DNA of 64,000 nt from Rhizobium sophoriradicis. GTDB lineage: Bacteria; Pseudomonadota; Alphaproteobacteria; Rhizobiales; Rhizobiaceae. Where the stretch lies: positions 62,001 through 126,000 of the forward strand of contig NZ_RQIH01000012.1 of assembly GCF_003939025.1 (NCBI RefSeq), given 5' to 3'. The position numbers and the translations under genes are program-made. Of the stretch, positions 8,659-17,481 are shown piece after piece; positions within the stretch are counted from its first letter, which is position 1, and every line of letters starts with the position of its first letter. The notes beneath the pieces were generated by a model that made no database searches, was not told the DNA's origin, and saw only the letters and a list, made by a program, of their open reading frames with translations.

Positions 8659-9762
8659 ATGACTCTCAAGACATTGACGGCGACCCTCGTCGCGTCACTC
8701 GCCTTTGCACCGCTTGCGCATGCCGATATCACGATCGGGCTGATCGCGCCGCTGACCGGACCGGTCGCCGCCTATGGCGATCAGGTGAAGAACGGCGCTC
8801 AGACCGCCGTCGACGAGATCAACAAGAAGGGCGGGATTCTCGGCGAGAAGGTCGTCCTCGAACTGGCCGACGATGCCGGCGAACCGAAGCAGGGCGTTTC
8901 CGCCGCCAACAAGGTCGTCGGCGACGGCATCCGCTTCGTCGTCGGCCCGGTGACATCCGGTGTCGCTATCCCGGTATCGGACGTCTTGGCTGAAAATGGC
9001 GTCTTGATGGTCACCCCGACGGCAACCGCCCCCGACCTGACCAAGCGGGGCCTCACCAATGTGCTGCGCACTTGCGGTCGCGACGACCAGCAGGCGGAAG
9101 TCGCCGCCAAATACGTGCTGCAGAACTTCAAGGACAAGCGCATCGCCATCGTCAACGACAAGGGCGCCTATGGCAAAGGCCTCGCCGATGCCTTCAAGGC
9201 GACGCTGAACGCCGGCGGCGTTACCGAAGTCGTCAATGACGCGATCACGCCCGGCGACAAGGATTTCAGCGCGCTCACCACCCGGATCAAGTCCGAGAAG
9301 GTCGATATCGTCTATTTCGGCGGCTATCACCCGGAAGGCGGCCTGCTGGCCCGCCAGTTGCATGATCTCTCCGCCAACGCGATGATCATCGGCGGCGACG
9401 GCCTCTCCAACACCGAATTCTGGGCGATCGGCACGGATGCGGCGGGGGGCACGCTGTTCACCAATGCGTCGGACGCCACGAAGAGTCCAGACTCCAAGAC
9501 GGCTGCCGATGCGCTCGCCGCCAAGAACATTCCGGCCGAGGCCTTCACGCTGAACGCCTACGCTGCCGTCGAAGTGCTGAAGGCCGGAATCGAGAAGGCC
9601 GGCAGCGCCGAGGATGCCGCAGCCGTCGCCGCCGCCCTGAAAGACGGCAAGGAGATCCCGACCGCCATCGGCAAGGTCACCTACGGCGAAGCCGGCGACC
9701 TGACCTCGCAGAGCTTCTCGCTCTACAAGTGGGAAAGCGGCAAGATCGTCGCGGCCGAATAA
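8659..9762 (+). CDS. Branched-chain amino acid ABC transporter substrate-binding protein (LivK/BraC-like)
   Basis: This is a 367-residue type I periplasmic binding protein. It has a signal peptide, cleaved after AHA near residue 22, and then the family start ITIGLIAPLTGPVAAYGDQ. The segments FVVGPVTSGVAIPVSDV and GGYHPEGGLLARQL are typical of Leu/Ile/Val or broad amino-acid binding proteins. The ATG at 8659 has AAGGAG at the right spacing. No permease or ATPase gene is adjacent, so it must work with a transporter encoded elsewhere. A strong terminator follows. The ligand is not certain. Confidence 0.9.
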   Translation: MTLKTLTATLVASLAFAPLAHADITIGLIAPLTGPVAAYGDQVKNGAQTAVDEINKKGGILGEKVVLELADDAGEPKQGVSAANKVVGDGIRFVVGPVTSGVAIPVSDVLAENGVLMVTPTATAPDLTKRGLTNVLRTCGRDDQQAEVAAKYVLQNFKDKRIAIVNDKGAYGKGLADAFKATLNAGGVTEVVNDAITPGDKDFSALTTRIKSEKVDIVYFGGYHPEGGLLARQLHDLSANAMIIGGDGLSNTEFWAIGTDAAGGTLFTNASDATKSPDSKTAADALAAKNIPAEAFTLNAYAAVEVLKAGIEKAGSAEDAAAVAAALKDGKEIPTAIGKVTYGEAGDLTSQSFSLYKWESGKIVAAE

Positions 9763-9785
9763 GCCACGACATGAAAGACTGCGAT

Positions 9786-9815
9786 CGGGCGCCATTCGGC
9801 GCCCGGTTTCGTTTG
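9786..9815 (+). terminator. Terminator after the LivK-like gene
   Basis: CGGGCGCC-ATTC-GGCGCCCG forms an 8-bp stem followed by GTTTCGTTT, 23 bp after the stop codon. Confidence 0.8.
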
Positions 9816-9880
9816 TAGGCATCGCATGTCGCGGCAGATCGGTTATAAGTTTCGGAATCGGTTGCAATGTGAGCGGTGCC

Positions 9881-11578
9881 ATGACCAGCAGACTCGAACG
9901 TCTCATCGACCAGGGTGTAGGCCGCGTGCCCGCCGACATCGTGCTGAAGGGCGGCAGCTTCTTCGATCTCGTCACCGGCGAAGTCGTCCGCTCCGACATC
10001 GCCATCGGCGCCGACCGCATTGTCGGCACATCAGGCACTTATGTGGGTGAAACCGAGATCGACATATCCGGCCGAACGGTCGTTCCCGGCTTCATCGACA
10101 CGCATCTGCACATCGAATCCTCGCTCGTCACACCGCATGAATTCGACCGCTGCGTCCTGCCTTATGGCGTTACCACGGCGATCTGCGATCCGCACGAGAT
10201 CGCCAATGTGCTCGGCACCGCCGGCATCGAATTCTTTCTGCAATCCGCGCTCGAGACGATCATGGACATCCGCGTCCAGCTCTCTTCCTGCGTGCCGGCG
10301 ACCCATCTCGAAACGGCAGGCGCCGACCTGCCGATCGAACGCCTCCTGCCCTTCCGCCATCACCCGAAGGTCATCGGCCTTGCGGAATTCATGAATTTCC
10401 CCGGGGTGATCCACAAGGATCCGGTTTGCATGGCCAAGCTCGATGCCTTCCAAGGCGGCCATATCGACGGTCATGCACCGCTTCTTTCCGGCAACGACCT
10501 CAACGGTTATCTCGCAGCCGGCATCCGCACCGAGCACGAATGCACGACCGCCACTGAGGCGCTGGAAAAGATCCGCAAGGGCATGCATATCCTCGTGCGC
10601 GAGGGCTCCGTGTCGAAGGATCTCGCCGCACTGATTCCCATCATCACCGAGCGGCTTTCACCCTATCTCGCGCTCTGCACCGACGACCGCAATCCGCTCG
10701 ACATCGCCGAACAAGGCCATCTCGACCACATGATCCGCACGGCGATCGCCAACGGCGTCGAACCCCTGGCGATCTATCGCGCCGCCTCGATCTCCGCCGC
10801 CCGCGCCTTCGGCCTGCGGGATCGCGGCTTGGTGGCGCCGGGCTGGCGCGCTGATCTCGTGGTTCTCGACAGTCTGGAAGGTTGCCGCGCCGACATGGTC
10901 TTCTCGGCCGGCCGCCGCGTCAGCGACGCGCTCTTTTCCACGCGCAAGCCGGTCGCCCCGATCGGCCTCGACAGCGTCAAGGCCCGCCCGGTCAACGCCG
11001 CCCATTTCGGTGTACCGGTCGCCGAAGGCGAGACGCCGGTGATCGGCGTCACGCCTGGCAAGATCATCACCGAGCATCGCCGCTACCGGCTGCCCGTCAA
11101 AGGCAACGAGACGGCGGTCGACCTTGCCAACGACATCATCAAGGTCGCCGTCATCGAACGCCACGGCAAGAACGGCAACCACGCCAACGGCTTCGTCCAG
11201 GGCTTCGGCCTGAAGAAGGGCGCGATCGCCTCTACTGTCGGCCATGACAGCCACAATATCTGCGTCGTCGGCGTCAGCGAGGATGACATGGCGCGCGCCG
11301 CAAACCGCCTCGGCGAAATCCAGGGCGGCTTTGTCGTCGTGGAGGATGGCAAGGTCACCGGCGAAATCGCCCTGCCCATCGCCGGCCTGATGAGCCTTGA
11401 GCCTTACGAAAATGTCCGCGATACGCTGCACGATCTGCGCAAGGCCGCCTTCGCGCTCGGCGCAACCCTGGAGGAACCCTTCCTCCAGCTCGCCTTCCTG
11501 CCGCTGCCCGTCATCCCGCACCTGAAAATATCCGACCGCGGCATGGTCGATGTGGACAAATTCGCGCTGATCGGGTGA
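9881..11578 (+). CDS. ade: Adenine deaminase
   Basis: This enzyme deaminates adenine to hypoxanthine and ammonia in purine salvage and breakdown. It is a 565-residue amidohydrolase of the AdeC type: metal-binding DTHLHIESS near residue 88, CDPHEIANV near 117, the HxDGHAP region, and the C-terminal adenine deaminase domain with SHNICVVGVSEDDM. I chose the ATG at 9881; an in-frame GTG at 9869 would add four residues. With guaD, xdhABC, puuD, uraH and allA in this window it forms much of a purine catabolic pathway, although these genes lie in separate units. Confidence 0.93.
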   Translation: MTSRLERLIDQGVGRVPADIVLKGGSFFDLVTGEVVRSDIAIGADRIVGTSGTYVGETEIDISGRTVVPGFIDTHLHIESSLVTPHEFDRCVLPYGVTTAICDPHEIANVLGTAGIEFFLQSALETIMDIRVQLSSCVPATHLETAGADLPIERLLPFRHHPKVIGLAEFMNFPGVIHKDPVCMAKLDAFQGGHIDGHAPLLSGNDLNGYLAAGIRTEHECTTATEALEKIRKGMHILVREGSVSKDLAALIPIITERLSPYLALCTDDRNPLDIAEQGHLDHMIRTAIANGVEPLAIYRAASISAARAFGLRDRGLVAPGWRADLVVLDSLEGCRADMVFSAGRRVSDALFSTRKPVAPIGLDSVKARPVNAAHFGVPVAEGETPVIGVTPGKIITEHRRYRLPVKGNETAVDLANDIIKVAVIERHGKNGNHANGFVQGFGLKKGAIASTVGHDSHNICVVGVSEDDMARAANRLGEIQGGFVVVEDGKVTGEIALPIAGLMSLEPYENVRDTLHDLRKAAFALGATLEEPFLQLAFLPLPVIPHLKISDRGMVDVDKFALIG

Positions 11579-11636
11579 GAGTATTATTGGCAAATTCCGC
11601 AGCAGCGCCTATTTTTCGGTATTTCTGGAGCTGATC

Positions 11637-11834
11637 ATGACAAAGCTGGAACAGATTGAAAAATCCGTGACCGTCGACAAGCATGAGTTCGAGGCCTTTT
11701 CCGCTTGGTTTGAAGCCCTTCAGGCTGAACGCTGGGATCGGCAGATGGAAACAGACGCAGCAAGCGGCAAGCTCGATCATTTCGCGGAGAGGGCCTTGGC
11801 CGATTTTCGTGCCGGAAAGACAAGACCGCTTTGA
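11637..11834 (+). CDS. Small antitoxin-like protein next to a broken RelE-type toxin
   Basis: This is a 65-residue acidic and basic helical protein. The ATG at 11637 has GGAG at good spacing. The length and charge pattern (FEAFSAWFEALQAERWDRQM near residues 19-38) fit a class of alphaproteobacterial antitoxins encoded directly before RelE/HigB-like toxins. Its stop overlaps the TTG start of the toxin frame (TTGA at 11831-11834), as expected for a coupled toxin-antitoxin pair. The antitoxin is intact while the toxin frame is disrupted. The family assignment rests mainly on context. Confidence 0.65.
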   Translation: MTKLEQIEKSVTVDKHEFEAFSAWFEALQAERWDRQMETDAASGKLDHFAERALADFRAGKTRPL

Positions 11835-12075
11835 AACACCACGCAACTCCCTCCTTCTGGGAGGCCTATGACGGCTTGCCTGAGCAGGTGCGGAAGCTGG
11901 CCGACGAAAATTTCGATCTGCTCAAACAAGATCCCAGACATCCATCCCTGCATTTCAAGCGCGTCGGCCGCTTCTGGTCGGCACGTCCTGGAGAGCTTTA
12001 GCCGTCAGGGATGGCGACGACGTCGTCTGGTTTTGGATCGGCTCTCATGCCGATTACGACAAGCTTCTGAAGTAA
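11831..12075 (+). pseudogene. RelE/HigB-like toxin, frameshifted
   Basis: From the TTG at 11831 the frame encodes residues through FKRVGRFWSARPGEL and then meets TAG at 11999-12001. The rest of the family pattern (AVRDGDDVVWFWIGSHADYDKLLK-like) continues in another frame from 12001 to a TAA at 12075. The break fits loss of about 10 nt that would have encoded the YRAL part of an LYRAL segment. The product would be a 56-residue stub lacking the C-terminal strands and catalytic region. A sequencing error is possible but would need a multi-base gap. Confidence 0.7.
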
Positions 12076-12079
12076 CCCG

Positions 12080-13726
12080 TCAAACCCGCGCACAGAACCC
12101 GTCCAGCGCCGCAAGCTTCACCGTGCCCGCGCCTCCCATCGCTTCAAAGCCCGGCATCTCGAGCGATTGCCTGACCAGCATACCCTCAGGCAGGCGAAAT
12201 TCCGCCGGTTCGCGCGTCAGGTTGAAAACGAACAGCAGTTTTTCCCCGCCCTTTTCGCGGGTGAAGGCGAGCAGGTCCTGGTTGGTGCCGACAAAAGTCA
12301 TTTCGCCGTCGATCAGCGCTGGGTGGCTCTTCCGGAAGGCGAGCGTCCTGCGGTAGTGGTGCAGCACCGAGTCGTAGCTGTCCTCCTGCGTATCCACGGA
12401 AAGCGCAGCCTGCTCATAAGGCACCGGCAACCAGCTCTTTTCCGCCGAGGTGAAGCCCGCATGCGCCTTGCCGGCTTCCCAGGGCATCGGCGTGCGGCAT
12501 CCGTCGCGGCCCTTGAACGCCGGCCAGAAGCGGATGCCGTAGGGGTCGCGCAGATCCTCGAAGGCGAGCTCCGCCTCCGGCAGGCCGAGCTCCTCACCCT
12601 GGTAGAGGCAGATCGAACCGCGCAGCGCCGCAAGCACCGAGATCGCCAATTTGGCGATGACGGGCCGCTCATCCGCCGTCAGCGCAAAACGGCTGACATG
12701 ACGCATGACGTCGTGGTTTGAAAAAGCCCAGCAGACCCAGCCATCGGTCACCACCTCCTGGAACGCTTCGACGCAACCGCGAATATGCTCGGCCGTGAAC
12801 TCCGGTCCGAGCAGGTCGAATGTGTAGCACATGTGCAGCTTGTCGCCGCCGCTCGTATAGGCGCCAACCGTCTTTAGCGAACGCGCCCCATCGCCGACCT
12901 CGCCGACAGTCGTGCGATCCTCGTACTGGTCGAGCAGCGCCCGCAAGCGCTTGAGGAAATCGACATTTTCCGGCTGGGTCTTGTCGTAAAGGTGGTTCTG
13001 CATGCCGTAAGGATTGCTGTCTGGGGCATCGAGGCCGGCGTCATCCTCGTCGGGCTCATGCGGTGGATTGCTTCTGAGCTGCTTGTCGCAGAAATAATAA
13101 TTCACCGTATCCAGCCGGAAGCCGTCGACGCCGCGGTCGAGCCAGAACTTCACCGTCTCCAGCACCGCATCCTGCACTTCTTCGCTGTGGAAGTTGAGGT
13201 CCGGCTGCGAGGTCAGGAAGTTATGCTGGTAATATTGCCGGCGTACGCCATCCCATTCCCAGCCCGGCCCGCCGAAGATCGACAGCCAATTGTTCGGCGC
13301 CGTCCCATCCGGCTTCGGATCGGCCCAGACATACCAGTCCGCCTTGGGATTGGTCCGGCTCGACCGGCTCTCGACGAACCAGGGATGCCGGTCCGATGTG
13401 TGCGAGATCACCTGGTCGATGACGACCTTGATGCCGAGCCGGTGCGCCTCCGCCATCATCTCGTCGAAATCGGCGAGCGTCCCGAAGATCGGGTCGACGT
13501 CGCAATAATCTGACACGTCATAGCCCATGTCGGCCATTGGCGACTTGAAGAAGGGCGAGAGCCAGATCGCATCGACACCAAGACTGGCGATATGCGGCAG
13601 CCGGAGGGTAATGCCCTTGAGGTCGCCGAGGCCATCGCTGTTGGTGTCTTGAAAGGAGCGCGGGTAGACCTGATAGATCACCGCGCCGCGCCACCAATCT
13701 GCATTCCCGCCTGCCTGCAATGCCAT
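12080..13726 (-). CDS. aglA: Alpha-glucosidase, GH13 family
   Basis: This 548-residue cytoplasmic GH13 glucosidase hydrolyses terminal alpha-glucosidic bonds, for example in sucrose, maltose or trehalulose-type sugars. The N-terminus WWRGAVIYQVYPRSF is the family hallmark. The nucleophile Asp lies in DGFRLDTVNYY (about D206), the acid/base Glu in TVGEVG (about 275), and the third carboxylate in FSNHD (about 340). It resembles rhizobial AglA, but the aglEFGK transporter genes are not adjacent. Its stop lies 4 bp from the end of the broken toxin, with convergent orientation. The symbol is therefore given with moderate certainty. Confidence 0.88.
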   Translation of the reverse strand: MALQAGGNADWWRGAVIYQVYPRSFQDTNSDGLGDLKGITLRLPHIASLGVDAIWLSPFFKSPMADMGYDVSDYCDVDPIFGTLADFDEMMAEAHRLGIKVVIDQVISHTSDRHPWFVESRSSRTNPKADWYVWADPKPDGTAPNNWLSIFGGPGWEWDGVRRQYYQHNFLTSQPDLNFHSEEVQDAVLETVKFWLDRGVDGFRLDTVNYYFCDKQLRSNPPHEPDEDDAGLDAPDSNPYGMQNHLYDKTQPENVDFLKRLRALLDQYEDRTTVGEVGDGARSLKTVGAYTSGGDKLHMCYTFDLLGPEFTAEHIRGCVEAFQEVVTDGWVCWAFSNHDVMRHVSRFALTADERPVIAKLAISVLAALRGSICLYQGEELGLPEAELAFEDLRDPYGIRFWPAFKGRDGCRTPMPWEAGKAHAGFTSAEKSWLPVPYEQAALSVDTQEDSYDSVLHHYRRTLAFRKSHPALIDGEMTFVGTNQDLLAFTREKGGEKLLFVFNLTREPAEFRLPEGMLVRQSLEMPGFEAMGGAGTVKLAALDGFCARV

Positions 13727-14012
13727 CGGCTACATCTCCTGCTTCGTTTGCGCTCGCAACACTAAAGCGGACGGGGCAAAAGACAACCACGTGAAGCCTG
13801 GAGCAGCGGCCCAAAACGGTCCGCGACAGTTCGTCGCGATCCGGCAAGAGGAGGGCGCATATAGGCTTGTCCACAACCGGAATCCGGCCTCCGGATTTGG
13901 GGTTGCAACGCAAAGCCTTTGCGATAAGGTGCGCACTGACCTGCACGTAAGAGGTCAAATGTCGGGAACAGATGTCTAATAAAGGCGCAAAGCCTAGAAA
14001 GGTGGACCCACG

Positions 14013-15593
14013 ATGAACCAGTTCACGAAAAAAATTCTCGCCTCCGCAATGCTTGGCACATTGCTGGCGTTTTCGGCGCATGCGGCCACGCTCAACATTC
14101 ACAATGGTGGCGATCCGCAGTCGCTCGATCCGCAGAAGCTTTCCGGCGATTGGGAGAATCGTATTGCCGGCGACATTTTCGAAGGCCTCGTCACCGAAGA
14201 CGCCAAGGACAATCCGATTCCCGGCCAAGCCGAAAGCTGGACCATTTCGCCGGACGGCAAGGTCTACACCTTCAAGCTTCGCGACGGAATCAAGTGGTCC
14301 GATGGCCAGCCGGTAACGGCAGGAGACTTCGTCTTCGCCTTCCAGCGCCTCGTCGACCCGAAGAACGCCGCCGATTATGCCTATCTGCAGTTCACCATCA
14401 AGAACGCCGAAAAGATCAACAAGGGCGAAATCACCGACCTCAACCAGCTCGGCGTCAAGGCCATCGACGACAAGACGCTCGAAATCACACTGGAAAATCC
14501 GACCCCCTATTTCATCAATGCGCTGATGCATTACACGGCTTACCCGTTGCCCAAACACGTCGTCGAGGCCAAGGGCCAGGATTGGGTCAAGATCGGCAAC
14601 ATTGTGACCAACGGCCCCTATAAGCCGACCGAATGGGTTCCTGGTTCGCATGTTACCACCGTCAAGAACGACCAGTGGTACGGCACCAAGGACCTGAAGA
14701 TCGACGGCGCCAAGTTCTTCGTTCTGGAGGATCAGGAAGCCGCGCTGAAACGTTACCGTGCCGGCGAATTCGATATCCTCACCGATTTCCCGACCGACCA
14801 GTACGAATGGATGAAGAAGAACCTGCCGGGCCAGGCGCATGTCGCCCCCTTCTCCGGCCTCTATTATTATGTCGTCAATTCGCAGAAGCCGCCCTTCAGC
14901 GACAAGCGCGTCCGCCAGGCGCTGTCGATGGCGATCAACCGTGAAGTGATCGGCCCGCAGATCCTCGGCACCGGCGAACTGCCGGCCTATTCCTGGGTTC
15001 CGCCGGGCACCGCCAATTACGGCGAGCCGGCCTATGTCAGCTGGAAGGACCTGCCTTATAAGGACAAGGTCGCCGAAGCCAAGAAGCTGCTCACTGAGGC
15101 CGGCTTCGGTCCGGACAAGCCGCTTCGCGCCGTCCTCAGCTACAACACCAACGACAACCACAAGCGCATCGCCGTGGCGATCGCCTCCATGTGGAAGCCG
15201 CTGGGCGTCGATGTCGAGCTCGTCAATGCCGAAACCAAGGTGCATTACGACCAGATGCAGCGTGGCCAGGTCGAAATCGGCCGTGCCGGCTGGCTCGCCG
15301 ATTACAACGATCCGGACAACTTCCTGAACCTCTTGGTAACAGGCGTGCAGATGAATTACGGCCGCTGGAGCAATCCCGACTACGACAAGCTGATCAAGGA
15401 CGGCAACGCCGAAACCGATCTGAAGAAGCGCGCCGAGATCTTCAAGAAGGCCGAGCAGCTGGCGCTTGATGAGTCCGCCGCCCTGCCGATCTACTACTAT
15501 GTCTCGAAGAATGTCGTGTCGCCGAAGGTCGAAGGCTTCGTCGACAACATCCAGGACATCCACCGCACCCGCTGGCTGTCGATGAAAGAGTAA
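14013..15593 (+). CDS. oppA: Oligopeptide ABC transporter, periplasmic binding protein (OppA-like)
   Basis: This is a 526-residue family 5 solute-binding protein. It has a signal peptide cleaved after AHA near residue 24, followed by the typical start LNIHNGGDPQSLDPQK. The segments GLVTEDAKDNPIPGQAESW and FIDPDNF-like ADYNDPDNFLNL are characteristic of OppA/MppA. It probably binds oligopeptides or murein peptides in the periplasm. AAAGGTGG precedes the ATG. It heads a five-gene operon (oppABCDF) and is divergent from aglA. The 49-bp gap to oppB contains GC-rich pairing sequence that could give excess oppA message. Confidence 0.9.
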   Translation: MNQFTKKILASAMLGTLLAFSAHAATLNIHNGGDPQSLDPQKLSGDWENRIAGDIFEGLVTEDAKDNPIPGQAESWTISPDGKVYTFKLRDGIKWSDGQPVTAGDFVFAFQRLVDPKNAADYAYLQFTIKNAEKINKGEITDLNQLGVKAIDDKTLEITLENPTPYFINALMHYTAYPLPKHVVEAKGQDWVKIGNIVTNGPYKPTEWVPGSHVTTVKNDQWYGTKDLKIDGAKFFVLEDQEAALKRYRAGEFDILTDFPTDQYEWMKKNLPGQAHVAPFSGLYYYVVNSQKPPFSDKRVRQALSMAINREVIGPQILGTGELPAYSWVPPGTANYGEPAYVSWKDLPYKDKVAEAKKLLTEAGFGPDKPLRAVLSYNTNDNHKRIAVAIASMWKPLGVDVELVNAETKVHYDQMQRGQVEIGRAGWLADYNDPDNFLNLLVTGVQMNYGRWSNPDYDKLIKDGNAETDLKKRAEIFKKAEQLALDESAALPIYYYVSKNVVSPKVEGFVDNIQDIHRTRWLSMKE

Positions 15594-15641
15594 GGGAAAA
15601 CGGTCCTTCCCGCCCCGCGCGGGAAGGACCGGCCCACGACC

Positions 15642-16565
15642 ATGATTAAATACGCCCTCCGTCGATTGCTATCGACGATCCCCGTTCTGTGGATCGCCGT
15701 CACAGCCTGCTTTTTTGTTTTGCGCCTTGCCCCCGGCGGCCCGTTCGATGGCGAAAGGCCATTGCCGCCGGTGATCCTGAAGAACCTTGCGGCCCACTAC
15801 AACCTCGATAAGCCGCTGATCCAGCAGTACCTGATCTATGTCGGCGACCTGCTGCGGGGCGATCTCGGCCCCTCCTTCGCCAGCGAGGATTTCACCGTCG
15901 CTCAGCAGATCATGATCGGCCTGCCCTATACCTTCACCATCGGCACGGCAGCCTTTCTGATCGCCATCATCGTCGGCGTGGCCGTCGGCTGTCTTGGGGC
16001 GCTCTACCAGAACAAGGCGCCGGATTATATTCTCGGCGCGCTCATTCTGGTTGGCGTCGTGCTGCCGAACTTCCTGATCGCGCCGATCCTGCAGCTCATC
16101 TTCGGCATTCACCTCGCCTGGTTTCCGGTCGGCGGCTGGGGCGATGGATCGCTGAAGTTCCTGATCCTGCCGATCGTCGTTCTGGCCCTGCCGCATGCCG
16201 GCCGCATCTCGCGCATCACGCGCGGCTCGATGATCGAGGTGATGAACCAGAACTTCATCCGCACCGCCAAGGCCAAGGGCATCGGCCCGCGGCTGACCGT
16301 CATGCGCCACGCGCTGAAACCGGCCATGATGCCCGTCGTTTCCTATCTGGGTCCGGCGGCAAGCTATCTGCTCACCGGCTCGCTGGTCGTCGAAAGCATC
16401 TTCGGATTGCCCGGCATCGGCCGCTATTTCGTCAACGCAGCCCTGAACCGCGATTACGGCATGGTTCTCGGGACGGTCATCTTCTACATGGTGCTGATCG
16501 TGTTCCTGAACCTTCTCGTCGACATCGCCTATGCCTGGCTCGATCCGAAAGTGAGAAACCGATGA
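15642..16565 (+). CDS. oppB: Oligopeptide ABC transporter, permease OppB
   Basis: This is a 307-residue inner-membrane permease. It starts with the OppB/DppB signature MIKYALRRLLSTIPVLW, has the large periplasmic loop after the first helix (residues about 30-95), then five further hydrophobic segments. The EAA-type loop is near residue 200 (NQNFIRTAKAKGIGPRL). It pairs with OppC to form the channel. Its stop overlaps the oppC ATG by 4 bp, which indicates coupled translation. Confidence 0.93.
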   Translation: MIKYALRRLLSTIPVLWIAVTACFFVLRLAPGGPFDGERPLPPVILKNLAAHYNLDKPLIQQYLIYVGDLLRGDLGPSFASEDFTVAQQIMIGLPYTFTIGTAAFLIAIIVGVAVGCLGALYQNKAPDYILGALILVGVVLPNFLIAPILQLIFGIHLAWFPVGGWGDGSLKFLILPIVVLALPHAGRISRITRGSMIEVMNQNFIRTAKAKGIGPRLTVMRHALKPAMMPVVSYLGPAASYLLTGSLVVESIFGLPGIGRYFVNAALNRDYGMVLGTVIFYMVLIVFLNLLVDIAYAWLDPKVRNR

Positions 16566-17479
16566 TCCTCAACCCCGCAAAACGCGAGCTGCTCGCCCAG
16601 GAGCTTCTCGAAGCGGAAGGCCTGGCGCCCGAAGGCCGCTCTCTCACCAGGGATGCGCTGCGCCGCCTCGGACGCAACAAGGCCGCCGTTCTGTCGATCG
16701 CCGTCTTGGCGCTCTTGATCCTCGCGGCCTTCGTCGGCCCCTGGTTCATCCCTTTCAACTACGAGGATCCCGACTGGGCCGCTTTCCGCATCCCGCCCTC
16801 GATCGAGACCGGCCATTATTTCGGCACCGACCCCAACGGCCGCGACCTCCTTGCCCGCGTTCTCTACGGCACCCGGATCTCGCTTGCCGTGGCGCTGACG
16901 GCGACCGTCGTTTCCGTCGTCATCGGCGTGCTCTACGGCGCGATATCGGGCTACATTGGCGGCAGGCTGGATGCGATCATGATGCGCTTCGTCGATATCA
17001 TGTATGCGCTTCCATACATCCTATTCGTCATCCTCCTGATGGTGATCTTCGGCCGCAACGTCTACCTGCTCTTTGCCGCGATCGGCGCGCTGGAATGGCT
17101 GACCATGGCCCGCATCGTGCGCGGCCAGACGCTGTCGATCAAGCATCGAGAGTTCATCGAGGCGGCCCGTGCCTCGGGACAGCGGCCGTTCAAGATCATC
17201 GTCAAGCACATCATTCCGAACCTGGTCGGCCCGGTGGTCATTTTCGCGGCGCTGACCGTGCCTGAAATCATCGCCACCGAAAGCTTCCTTTCCTATCTCG
17301 GCTTCGGCGTGCAGGAGCCGCTGACCTCGCTCGGCACGCTGATCGCCGAGGGAACCGACGCCATGGAAAGCATGCCCTGGCTGCTGATTTTCCCCGCCAG
17401 CTTCCTCGAGGCCCTGCTGCTCAGCCTGCTCTTCATCGGCGACGGCCTGCGCGACGCGTTCGACCCGAAGGATCGCTAA
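16562..17479 (+). CDS. oppC: Oligopeptide ABC transporter, permease OppC
   Basis: This is a 305-residue second permease. It has the N-terminal OppC region SLTRDALRRLGRNKAAVLS, the family motif HYFGTDPNGRDLLARVLYGTRISL near residues 92-115, and an EAA loop (EFIEAARASGQRPFKIIVKHI) near residue 198. It overlaps oppB by 4 bp and is followed 2 bp later by oppD. Its role is the second half of the oligopeptide channel in the inner membrane. Confidence 0.93.
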   Translation: MILNPAKRELLAQELLEAEGLAPEGRSLTRDALRRLGRNKAAVLSIAVLALLILAAFVGPWFIPFNYEDPDWAAFRIPPSIETGHYFGTDPNGRDLLARVLYGTRISLAVALTATVVSVVIGVLYGAISGYIGGRLDAIMMRFVDIMYALPYILFVILLMVIFGRNVYLLFAAIGALEWLTMARIVRGQTLSIKHREFIEAARASGQRPFKIIVKHIIPNLVGPVVIFAALTVPEIIATESFLSYLGFGVQEPLTSLGTLIAEGTDAMESMPWLLIFPASFLEALLLSLLFIGDGLRDAFDPKDR

Positions 17480-17481
17480 GC

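Noticed and set aside
13518..15563. A 681-codon open frame on the minus strand across oppA and the end of aglA
   Set aside because: It is antisense to a clear OppA gene, with composition typical of a shadow frame and no motif.
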